7,943 bases of DNA from Pseudomonadota bacterium (GTDB taxonomy: Bacteria; Pseudomonadota; Gammaproteobacteria; GRL18): positions 1 through 7,943 of the forward strand of contig DAOVUE010000050.1 in NCBI GenBank assembly GCA_030632745.1, given 5' to 3'. Positions 1-6,840 of this stretch are shown piece by piece (within the stretch, counting starts at the first letter, position 1; each line of letters begins with the position of its first letter). Made by a program: the position numbers and the translations under genes. The notes below the pieces were generated by a model, which made no database searches, was not told the DNA's origin, and saw only the letters and a program-made list of their open reading frames with translations.

Positions 1-149
1 AGAATGCTTATTGTAATACCCGCCTGCATTACCTGTCTGGTAACCCCAAACCAGTCTGGGACACCCGAGGCATGCAAACGCAGTAGCTTCAGACTTCTTA
101 ATACGGGATAGGCTGATTGAGAAGCCCAATGAATTTCAGTAATGGTCAT
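1..149 (-). CDS. Unidentified protein, N-terminal 49 residues only (fourth gene of the dab operon)
   Basis: An open frame starts with ATG at 149-147 and stays open to the window edge, giving 49 codons plus two bases. The start is supported by an AAGGAA ribosome binding site six bases upstream that is built into the dabB stop codon, and by the 10-nt gap to dabB, so it is almost certainly co-transcribed and probably translationally coupled. The protein begins MTITEIHWASQSAYPVLRSL and continues with a basic, leucine-rich stretch and a V-P-D-W-F-G motif. It then turns hydrophobic (AGITISI) just at the edge, which might be the start of a membrane segment. There is no signal peptide in the visible part. 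I do not recognise the family. Its position suggests an accessory part of the inorganic-carbon transporter, but that is inference from context alone. That the gene is real is fairly sure; its function is unknown. Confidence 0.7.
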   Translation of the reverse strand, partial: MTITEIHWASQSAYPVLRSLKLLRLHASGVPDWFGVTRQVMQAGITISI

Positions 150-155
150 TTGGCG

Positions 156-161
156 TTCCTT
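156..161 (-). promoter_or_regulatory. Ribosome binding site AAGGAA for the fourth operon gene
   Basis: The minus-strand sequence TTTAAGGAACGCCAAATG puts AAGGAA six bases before the ATG at 149. The TAA stop of dabB (162-160) is part of this site, so ribosomes ending dabB sit on the next initiation signal. This is the main evidence that the short frame running off the left edge is a real gene. Confidence 0.7.
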
Positions 162-1740
162 AAATAATGACTACAAAAGTGGCCATAATAATCAGTATTA
201 AATAGCGTGGCTGGCTGAGTAATGCTTCAACCTGGAGCAGATAATGGCCAATGATATTCAATAATTTAAGTAATCCTTCGCCGCCACTTTTAAGCACCAG
301 ATGCTCTTCAAACCAGAACAGCATATCGGCCAGTTTCTCCATTAATTTTCCGGCCATACCATGCGCACGACTCACTTGTTGTTTGTGATGGGCACTGCTT
401 AGTGAATTTGATTTTTGTTGTTCCCAGTCAGCGATAGAAGTAATGGCAGTGGTTTGTTCCGGCAGACCCACAATACGATTAATGACTTTTTCATCAAAAC
501 GTTCAGTATCATGAGCAATACGTTTAATCGGCCGCACCAGAATCCAGTCTGCAATAGGATCAAGCCAGAAACGCTGCAGACTGGCAGTATACAGCCAGCT
601 TTGTTTATTGAGCAATGCTTTGACCGGGCGTGTATTGCGGTCCATAAGGTGCATTATGGCGGGTGCATGCAGGAATTGATAGGCTCTCCAGATGGCATGT
701 AATACCAGATGCCAGCTGGCTAATTCGAACCAGCCCATACCGCAGCTGAAAAACATTAAACCGACCTGTGCTGTAGTAGAAAAAATCAGATTGCTTTTAA
801 CATCGGTTTGCACCAGATTACTGAAAAATCCGTATAAAGCGGTGAGCAAACCGATAAACGCCATGATATTCATAATAACGGGTGATTGTTCTAAAACGGG
901 CTGCAGACGAATCATCAGATAAACGCCGGCATGCACCATTAACGAACCATAGAATATAGCACTGGAAGGTGTCGGGCCTTCCAGTGCTCTGGAAATCCAC
1001 GGTGCAAAGGGTATCTGAGCTGATTTTGCAATAGCCGCCAGCAGGAAAGCCGCTGCCAGGATATTACTGCCCAGCGGCGTTAATGAATCTTTAGTCTGCA
1101 TAATTTCTGACCATTCCAGTGTATTGAGTAAATGAAAGGACAGGAAAATAGCAATAATGAAACCGGCATCACCAATGCGATTGGTAATAAAAACACGGGT
1201 TGCATTTTGTACCGCAATCGGACGGTCATAAACATAGGCAATCAGTAAATAAGAACTGACACCGGCTAACTCCCAGCCGGTAAAAGTGAGTACGACATTG
1301 CCGGCCATTACAATGAGCAGCATAGCCCCCATAAACAGGCTCAGAATCATAAAAAAGCGCTGATAACCTGCTTCTCGGTGCATATAATTGACTGAAAAGC
1401 GAATCATTAAAACAGAGATGACTGCAACTAATGTCATCATGACTAAAGCAAAGCTATCCAGATAAAAACTCAGATTCACCTGATAGTCACCACTGCTGAA
1501 CCATTGGGCTACCTGTATCTGTCCGGGAACTCCAATGACCAGGGCATGCAGATCAATAGCTAAGACGATGACTAAGGACAGCAGTGCCGCACCATTAGCA
1601 ATGAGCGTGGTTTGTTTTTCTCCTGCTTCACCGCGATTTTTACCAGAGATAAAGCCGACAGCAATGATCAATGCCGCCAACATGGGTATAAACGGAATTA
1701 ACCAGACAAAGGCTTTTAACAGGTCGTTGGCTTCGTTCAT
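160..1740 (-). CDS. dabB: DabB: NuoL-like cation-conducting membrane subunit of a DAB inorganic-carbon transporter
   Basis: This 526-residue inner-membrane protein belongs to the NuoL/MrpA antiporter family (proton-conducting membrane transporter domain). In DAB/MpsAB systems this partner is thought to supply the cation flow that energises DabA. Hydrophobic helices run from about residue 11 to 365. Visible channel residues, paired with E. coli NuoL, are E157 in FTGWE (E144), D191 in NRIGD (D178), K239 in AKSAQIP (K229), K315 in TDVKS (K305), and H344 and H348 (H334, H338). R352 stands where NuoL has K342. The usual GIPP-AGF-SKDE stretch is absent: the chain passes from HAIWRAYQFLHAP (348-360) into a mostly polar tail with a NuoL-like C-terminal pattern (about 390-425) and one last hydrophobic segment (about 512-526). 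The ATG overlaps the dabA stop as ATGA and follows AAGGAG by seven bases, so translation is coupled to dabA. The alternative, a true complex I NuoL, is unlikely given the dabA neighbour and the shortened core. Confidence 0.9.
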   Translation of the reverse strand: MNEANDLLKAFVWLIPFIPMLAALIIAVGFISGKNRGEAGEKQTTLIANGAALLSLVIVLAIDLHALVIGVPGQIQVAQWFSSGDYQVNLSFYLDSFALVMMTLVAVISVLMIRFSVNYMHREAGYQRFFMILSLFMGAMLLIVMAGNVVLTFTGWELAGVSSYLLIAYVYDRPIAVQNATRVFITNRIGDAGFIIAIFLSFHLLNTLEWSEIMQTKDSLTPLGSNILAAAFLLAAIAKSAQIPFAPWISRALEGPTPSSAIFYGSLMVHAGVYLMIRLQPVLEQSPVIMNIMAFIGLLTALYGFFSNLVQTDVKSNLIFSTTAQVGLMFFSCGMGWFELASWHLVLHAIWRAYQFLHAPAIMHLMDRNTRPVKALLNKQSWLYTASLQRFWLDPIADWILVRPIKRIAHDTERFDEKVINRIVGLPEQTTAITSIADWEQQKSNSLSSAHHKQQVSRAHGMAGKLMEKLADMLFWFEEHLVLKSGGEGLLKLLNIIGHYLLQVEALLSQPRYLILIIMATFVVII

Positions 1741-4700
1741 CCATTTTCTCCTTGTGCGGCGCTAAGGGCTTCTTGTACGCTAAGGGCTTCTTGCGGACTG
1801 GCTTGACGACCCCGAACATGCTTACCTTCAGGCTGGCTGATCAATGCCAGATTGAGTGCCTCACTATGACCTGAATACCATTGCGAAGAAGTCTTAACTT
1901 CAGTCAGAGTTTCCCGCTTGTCCTGCCAGGGAACAAAACCGGTATTCGGTTTGAAGCGGGAGATTTTTTTGCTGTCAGGATCTTTGGCTGTGAGTAGAAT
2001 CCAGCCATTACCAATAAGCTCCTGCAAGGCAGGCTGAGCAGTGTAGATACGGGTCAGGACTTCGATACTATGTTCCACCACAATCTGCAGACGCATGGCT
2101 TCATGAATTTCAATCATTTGCCTCGGCAGACCGGTTCTTAAGTCGCCGCTGCTGCCGTCCATGACACCAAACAGTCCATTCACATTATGCGTAATCTTTG
2201 AGCCGCTGCCGTAACGTTCATTATCGACAGTAGAAAAATAGTACTCCAGACTAATACCGGCCCCCACAGGACCATTTGCCAGAAGCAGTTTTTCTAAAAT
2301 AATACCCTCGGGATCGGTGCTCGGATCATAGGAGATTAAGAATATCCGGCGGTCAAAGAAAGCACCCTGTGTGGCACTGCGGCGGCCGATAAAACAAATG
2401 GCATTAGTGGCATGACCTAATTCCGGGCGAGCCTGACTAAAGTCATAGGAGCGGCCAATTATATGTTGAAGTGCAGTTTCTTTAGTTGGATTTTCAGGAG
2501 CAGAGGCGAGACGACGACAACGCTCATGGGCTGACCACTGGCTGGCCTCATAGACTTCCTGCTGCAATTTCTCAAACGCACTTTGTAACGCGGCTGGAAT
2601 TACCTCCGTGTCATACCAGGTAAATTTTTCATCACAGGTATTATGCTCGCTGCCCAAAAACCAGGTGTCTTCAGGAATATCCAGTCCCCGTTCTTTTAAG
2701 CGCGCACGGATTTCAGGCCGGTTAGCGATGGCGGCCTGAATGCGTGCGTTAGGACCACTATGGCGACCGCTGCAGGCACCGCAGTCATAGGCTGCCAGAT
2801 GCGGGTTGTTCTGGCTGATTGAGCCATGGCCGGCAATCACAACAAAAGGCGCAAAACCATTGACCAGCCCGATTAAACGTAGAAATGTTTCAATTTTGTC
2901 GACTTGTTCATCATCGGTATAACCCAGCTGCTGATCGGCTGGTGTCGGTTCCTGTTTAGGATGCTGGCAATTAATAGCTACGCTGCTCGGTGGTATACAC
3001 GATTCAAATTGTTCACGTAACGATTCGGCCAGTTCTCCTGTTTGTCTTGGAGCAAATACCTTAGCTGCTAAAGTGAACAATGCAGCCGGTGCCGAGAGGG
3101 CAATCAGTACTGCAGAACTTAACAGGTTACGGCGAGTTTCCTGCTGTATAAGAGCTTTGGCCTGTAGGCGCCAGTGGCGTTTTTTCTGATGCTTTGCCAG
3201 TGCTGCTTCCTGACCTGCATGAATGACTTCTTTAAACTCATGAGTGGGTATGAAAACCACGGGTGTTAACGGGATTACTTCTTTATCATCCAGCCCAAGC
3301 CAGTTATGAGGCACTCCAAAGTGAGCCGCAGCACCGAGTGTTTCAATATTAGGATTGAGCTCTTCTAAATGACGACGAATACCTTCTTCGCGATCGTCCA
3401 TACAGAAAATCAGTTGCGCATCGGGCCGATCCTTACGTTGTTTCCAGCGTCCCCGGCCCTCATTGTTTACCAGAGCATTAAAATAAATTTCATGATAATG
3501 ATGTTCATAGGCCTGCAGCCAGATAAAGCTGCTTTTTTCTCCCTCTATGTGCGCAATAAGGCTGAATATTTCTTCAATTTGAGAAGCTTCTATCTGAGCA
3601 ATATCCTCTGCACAAAGGCCTAAATGCTGAAAAAGACGAAACAGCGGCCAGGCATGCTGACTGACCCGATAGCCTGAAGCCCGGCTGCCGACAGGACTAT
3701 GCTGCCAGGTCCAGATCATATTGGACAGTTTTTTCCAATTGGAGTAATCAGCATGATCCGTCTTGGCCCGTTCAATATGATGAGAACACAGGGTGATCAG
3801 ATATTCCGGCAGACGCTCATTGTATAGAGTATAACGAATTAGAAAATCTGAAGTACGGCGACGGAAATAATATCTTAAGGTGTCGATACTGGCTTCAATG
3901 CGCCAGAATTCAGTACAGATTCGTTGTGCAAAAAGACGTTCCAGTACCAGACGTACAGCCAGATAATCCAGCATATCGACCGGGTAGGTTTGATGCTCAT
4001 AACCGGGATGAGAGTGACGCCATAAAAACATGCCTGACCAGCCGGGGAGTTCCAGGGCTAATTGCTGCAGATAACCTGTCCAGCGATCCTGAGCGATACC
4101 CTGGCGATTAAGTTCCTGAATGATAGTGTCCATGGCATCATCGGGTAAACCATCCAGATGATCATTCCATTCTTCAAGTCCTTCGAAAATCCAGGCTAAA
4201 TCTTCATAGGCACTTTTTTTCCAGTTAAAATAAAAACCTTTTTCTCTGTCTGCAGGATGCCATGCAGCCATACCCTGATCCAGGTAAGAAGCGATATGTT
4301 TAAGTAACATAGGACGGATATCGTCCATTATATCTATATCGGTAATGGTCTTTAGAAAACTGCTCAGAGTGAGTTTATGTCCCACATTCTCTAATAGACC
4401 AGTCAGAATTTGTCTGGATTCTTTTTGTGCATGCTTATGTGTAGATGATAATTTACTGTTTTCCTGAATGTCGCTTTCACTAACCTGTTGAGACAGCATT
4501 TCCTCTGCCTGATCAGGTGACATATCAATCATCTCTTCAGGGTGTAGAAGGAAATGATCTAAGTTTAGAGCTTTTAAAGTGGCCTGCCAAAGTGCGGAAA
4601 CAGCTGCTTTCTCTTGCTGTAAAAAAGTTTGATCTGAAGAACTATTATGCGAAAAATGTCGTTCTACAATAGTTTTGCCTTGTTCTGGTAATAGATCACT

Positions 4701-5114
4701 TTGAAAATTTTCCAGTGCCTCCATTTCCTCAATCTGCCAGGTCAATTGACAGGTGGTTATTGGCTTTAAGGGATAGAGTAAAGTATTAATAATAACATCT
4801 TTATGACAAATTTTCTTTCCATAGGAGGTAAACATGAGGCTATCCAGCTGCAGGTCAGACGCTTCATCCAGGACGCTTTGTAAGTCATCCAGGGTGATTC
4901 TTCCCTGAGCGAAGAATTCACGAAAACGTTCATTACTCAGGTAGCCTTTGGCTCCAGAGGTTTTTTCGGATTCAGCCAGAGCTTCTGTAAAGGCTAAATG
5001 CTGATAACCATGCAGAGTATTATGATGAACAAAATCTTTAATGGGAGCCTGTGCCGGCAGAATATGTTCAAGATGTTCGATCAGATGTAATATTTGTTGG
5101 CGGATATCGTCCAT
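1737..5114 (-). CDS. dabA: DabA: large zinc-site, carbonic-anhydrase-like subunit of a DAB inorganic-carbon transporter (DUF2309)
   Basis: This 1125-residue DUF2309 protein is the proposed vectorial CO2-hydrating subunit, working at the cytoplasmic face of the membrane with DabB. The beta-carbonic-anhydrase-like site is complete: C571 and D573 in FCMDDREE with R575, H763 in AGHGS, and C778 in YDCGAC. The H-to-C spacing of 15 equals that of H524/C539 in the characterised Halothiobacillus DabA2. Other family features are the N-terminal LPAQAPIKDFVHHNTLHGYQ (about 19-38), a LELPGWSGM block (about 354-362), GSEHNTCDE (821-829), and NGLFGVMDGSSGDLRTGLP (979-997). A hydrophobic segment at about 665-687 lies between the two halves of the metal site and could dip into the membrane. 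The protein is long for the family, mainly before C571, with a polar Ser/Gln/Glu-rich stretch at about 190-235. I chose the ATG at 5114 because it follows AAGGAA and begins the conserved domain. An upstream in-frame ATG at 5207 would overlap the NuoM-like gene by 77 nt. Confidence 0.95.
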   Translation of the reverse strand: MDDIRQQILHLIEHLEHILPAQAPIKDFVHHNTLHGYQHLAFTEALAESEKTSGAKGYLSNERFREFFAQGRITLDDLQSVLDEASDLQLDSLMFTSYGKKICHKDVIINTLLYPLKPITTCQLTWQIEEMEALENFQSDLLPEQGKTIVERHFSHNSSSDQTFLQQEKAAVSALWQATLKALNLDHFLLHPEEMIDMSPDQAEEMLSQQVSESDIQENSKLSSTHKHAQKESRQILTGLLENVGHKLTLSSFLKTITDIDIMDDIRPMLLKHIASYLDQGMAAWHPADREKGFYFNWKKSAYEDLAWIFEGLEEWNDHLDGLPDDAMDTIIQELNRQGIAQDRWTGYLQQLALELPGWSGMFLWRHSHPGYEHQTYPVDMLDYLAVRLVLERLFAQRICTEFWRIEASIDTLRYYFRRRTSDFLIRYTLYNERLPEYLITLCSHHIERAKTDHADYSNWKKLSNMIWTWQHSPVGSRASGYRVSQHAWPLFRLFQHLGLCAEDIAQIEASQIEEIFSLIAHIEGEKSSFIWLQAYEHHYHEIYFNALVNNEGRGRWKQRKDRPDAQLIFCMDDREEGIRRHLEELNPNIETLGAAAHFGVPHNWLGLDDKEVIPLTPVVFIPTHEFKEVIHAGQEAALAKHQKKRHWRLQAKALIQQETRRNLLSSAVLIALSAPAALFTLAAKVFAPRQTGELAESLREQFESCIPPSSVAINCQHPKQEPTPADQQLGYTDDEQVDKIETFLRLIGLVNGFAPFVVIAGHGSISQNNPHLAAYDCGACSGRHSGPNARIQAAIANRPEIRARLKERGLDIPEDTWFLGSEHNTCDEKFTWYDTEVIPAALQSAFEKLQQEVYEASQWSAHERCRRLASAPENPTKETALQHIIGRSYDFSQARPELGHATNAICFIGRRSATQGAFFDRRIFLISYDPSTDPEGIILEKLLLANGPVGAGISLEYYFSTVDNERYGSGSKITHNVNGLFGVMDGSSGDLRTGLPRQMIEIHEAMRLQIVVEHSIEVLTRIYTAQPALQELIGNGWILLTAKDPDSKKISRFKPNTGFVPWQDKRETLTEVKTSSQWYSGHSEALNLALISQPEGKHVRGRQASPQEALSVQEALSAAQGENG
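1748..1753 (-). promoter_or_regulatory. Ribosome binding site AAGGAG for dabB
   Basis: AAGGAG lies inside the last codons of dabA, seven bases before the dabB ATG (1740-1738). Together with the ATGA start/stop overlap at 1740-1737 it fixes the dabB start and points to coupled synthesis of DabA and DabB. Confidence 0.75.
1761..1796. repeat. 18-bp tandem duplication in the 3' end of dabA
   Basis: The 15-mer GCTAAGGGCTTCTTG occurs at 1761-1775 and again at 1779-1793, a period of 18 bp, with only the last three bases of each unit differing. On the coding strand it gives two adjacent copies of Q-E-A-L-S near the DabA C-terminus (PQEALSVQEALSAAQ, about residues 1107-1121). Because 18 is a multiple of three, copy-number change would keep the frame and the downstream dabB overlap. 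Confidence 0.9.
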
Positions 5115-5125
5115 TTTTTTAATCG

Positions 5126-5131
5126 TTCCTT
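5126..5131 (-). promoter_or_regulatory. Ribosome binding site AAGGAA deciding the dabA start
   Basis: The minus strand reads TAAAGGAACGATTAAAAAA before the ATG at 5114-5112. The first TAA is the stop of the NuoM-like gene, so the site overlaps that stop. Spacing to the ATG is 11 bases, slightly long but usable. The site supports the start at 5114 over the longer frame beginning at 5207. Confidence 0.65.
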
Positions 5132-6624
5132 TACATTTGACCGGTGACTTTAATCTCATGAACTGCAATGTCTGAGAAGATCTGACTAAAGTTAGAAGCT
5201 GAGGCATGCATCAAATCCAGAGCATAATCCGGGAAAAAGCCCAGGAAGATAAAGCCAAACACTAAAATGCTGACAGCGAATACTTCAACTCTGCGCAGAT
5301 CGCTGATGTCACTCATATTAGAACGGCTGGGGCCGGTAAATAAACGTCCCATGGTTCTTGCTGCATAAGCTGCACTGATCATCACGCCCAGACTGACTAA
5401 AATAACAGTCCATCCCCATTGTTCAAAAGCACCGATTATGACATGCAGTTCCGCAACAAAACCTGCTGTACCCGGAATACCCACTGCGGCAACAAAAGCT
5501 AAAGAAGTAAACACTGCAAAACGTGGTGTAACTTTTACTAAAGAACCATAATCGGTGATTTCGCGGGTATGGGTACGTTCATAAAGCAGACCAATGAGCA
5601 GGAATAAGGCGCCGGCAACCAGACCATGAGCGACCATCTGCATCAGGGCGCCGGTGATTCCGGTAATATTTAATGTCGCGATACCCAGTAATACGATGCC
5701 CATATGACTAATAGAAGAATAAGCGATCATAGCTTTTAAATCGGACTGTCTCCAGGCCAGCAGACCGCCGTAAATCAAACTGAACAGGGCAAGTATCATG
5801 AGAAAAATTTGTAAGGCTATAACCGCTTGCGGCAACATATACGCAGAACGAATAAGACCGTAAGCGCCCATTTTTAATAAGATGCCGGAAAGTAAAATAC
5901 TGATTGGGCTGGGTGCTTCAACATGGGCCAGAGGCAGCCAGCCATGGATAGGAAATATTGGCATTTTTACCCCGAAGCCCACTAGAAATCCCAGAAAAAT
6001 TAATATCTGAGTGTGTTCAGGCAAGGCTCGTGCGCCCTGCAGCATGGCGTCCATAGCAAAGGAATGTGCCGGGGTCGCATCAAATAATACCAATAGACTG
6101 AGCAGCATAAACACAGAACCACCCATGGTATAAAGCACAAAATTCAGTGATGCCATACTGCGGCGTTTACCACCCCAGCGATCAATGAGGAAAAATAATG
6201 GAATCAGAGTGAGTTCCCAGAAGACATAAAATAATGACCAGTCCTGAGCCATAAAGACACCCAGCATGGCCGCTTCCAGTAATAGTATCAGCAGGTAATA
6301 ACCTTTAACGCGCTCAGAGATACTGCGTGAAGCAATAATGGCAATAAAACTCAATAGAGTGGCTAATAAAACCATGGGGAAAGAAATACCGTCAATACCC
6401 AATGAAAAAGAAGTTCCCATTCTTGTATTCCAGGGAATCACCTTACTAAACTGCATAGCACTACTGTTGATATCAAAAGCGAGAAGAAAACTGGCCGCAT
6501 AAAATAATGTTAAGGCGGATGCCAGTAATGCTGTTTTACGAATTAACGGCGATTGAGTTGGAAGAACACTGATGATAATTGCAGCTATGACAGGTACTAG
6601 TAATAGTAATGTTAGGCTATGCAT
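5131..6624 (-). CDS. NuoM-like (complex I subunit 4 family) membrane subunit, first gene of the dab operon
   Basis: This 497-residue, almost wholly hydrophobic inner-membrane protein belongs to the NuoM/NdhD family. Close matches to the E. coli NuoM pattern include FYVFWELTLIPLFFLI (132-147), KMPIFPIHGWLPLAHVEAPS (220-239), SDLKAMIAYSSISHMG (294-309), AHGLVAGALFLLIGLLYERTHTR (332-354) and GIPGTAGFVAE (382-392). The charged residues used for proton conduction in NuoM are present: E137, K220, K251, H333 and E392. Length is ordinary for NuoM, so unlike its DabB partner it is not shortened. No peripheral complex I genes (NuoB-I) are nearby and dabA follows after 16 nt, so a role in bicarbonate accumulation rather than NADH oxidation is inferred. 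It may form a second cation channel in the DAB complex. The start is firm: an in-frame TAA lies two codons upstream, and MHSLTLLLLVPVI is a typical first helix. Unlike the three downstream genes, it has no recognisable Shine-Dalgarno sequence. Confidence 0.9.
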   Translation of the reverse strand: MHSLTLLLLVPVIAAIIISVLPTQSPLIRKTALLASALTLFYAASFLLAFDINSSAMQFSKVIPWNTRMGTSFSLGIDGISFPMVLLATLLSFIAIIASRSISERVKGYYLLILLLEAAMLGVFMAQDWSLFYVFWELTLIPLFFLIDRWGGKRRSMASLNFVLYTMGGSVFMLLSLLVLFDATPAHSFAMDAMLQGARALPEHTQILIFLGFLVGFGVKMPIFPIHGWLPLAHVEAPSPISILLSGILLKMGAYGLIRSAYMLPQAVIALQIFLMILALFSLIYGGLLAWRQSDLKAMIAYSSISHMGIVLLGIATLNITGITGALMQMVAHGLVAGALFLLIGLLYERTHTREITDYGSLVKVTPRFAVFTSLAFVAAVGIPGTAGFVAELHVIIGAFEQWGWTVILVSLGVMISAAYAARTMGRLFTGPSRSNMSDISDLRRVEVFAVSILVFGFIFLGFFPDYALDLMHASASNFSQIFSDIAVHEIKVTGQM

Positions 6625-6754
6625 AAATTAGGAATCTGGCTTAATATGACGTAAGAAAGTTTGCAATATTTTTTCAGACACTTAAAATCATGACATAATT
6701 TTTAGCTGAAGGCTTTTTTAATGATTCGGAATGCTCTGAATTTTGTTCTGGACT

Positions 6755-6769
6755 GTTGCGATATGCAAC
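6755..6769. repeat. Perfect inverted repeat GTTGC-N5-GCAAC, possible operator
   Basis: GTTGC, a 5-base spacer (GATAT), and GCAAC form a perfect dyad about 130 bp upstream of the NuoM-like start and about 70 bp upstream of parE. Its inner part fits the T-N11-A shape (T6756 to A6768) typical of LysR-type regulator sites. LysR-type regulators such as CbbR and CcmR relatives control carbon-uptake genes in autotrophs, which makes this an attractive but unproven operator. Five-base arms also arise by chance. Confidence 0.4.
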
Positions 6770-6824
6770 GGATTATATATGAAAACAGGGTTTTTATCCA
6801 GTTAAAAATATTACAATATACTAA

Positions 6825-6830
6825 TAAGGT
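6825..6830 (+). promoter_or_regulatory. Probable ribosome binding site TAAGGT for parE
   Basis: TAAGGT lies ten bases before the parE ATG at 6841. The codon just before the ATG is an in-frame TAA (6838-6840), so the start cannot lie further upstream. Confidence 0.5.
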
Positions 6831-6840
6831 AAAAAAATAA

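Larger units (their letters stand above)
6625..6840. promoter_or_regulatory. Divergent intergenic control region between the dab operon and parE
   Basis: These 216 bp separate two divergent start codons and must hold the promoter of at least one, probably both. They are AT-rich and contain no open frame worth calling. For parE, TACAAT (6812-6817) and TATACT (6817-6822) are possible -10 boxes, but neither has a good -35. For the operon, minus-strand TATTAA (6646-6641) with TTGCAA (6666-6661) has a spacer of only 14, so it is weak as a sigma-70 promoter. A perfect dyad lies at 6755-6769 and an imperfect one (TTCGGAATGCTCTGAA, 6725-6740) nearby; either could be an operator. Exact promoters cannot be fixed by eye. 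Confidence 0.6.

Noticed and set aside
3369..3623. Plus-strand frame of 84 residues (and similar ones at 415-702, 692-922, 1535-1765 and 3926-4111)
   Set aside because: All lie opposite well-supported dabA or dabB coding sequence and show no family pattern.
5115..5207. Longer dabA frame starting at 5207 (31 extra residues)
   Set aside because: It would overlap the NuoM-like gene by 77 nt and has no better ribosome site. The start at 5114 has AAGGAA and begins directly at the conserved DabA N-terminus.
70..5208. Frequent GCATGC hexamers (about seven between 70 and 5208)
   Set aside because: More than expected by chance, but they are scattered inside coding sequence without fixed spacing, flanks or strand pattern. 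Codons for His, Ala and Met can explain them.
160..6624. A nuo (respiratory complex I) operon
   Set aside because: NuoM-like and NuoL-like proteins are present, but the gene between them is DabA, no NuoN, NuoK or peripheral subunit is visible, and the NuoL-like protein is shortened. The DAB reading fits better.
6701..6719. T-run after AGCTGAAGGCT, a possible terminator
   Set aside because: The only stem is three base pairs, and the region lies between divergent starts, where no terminator is required.
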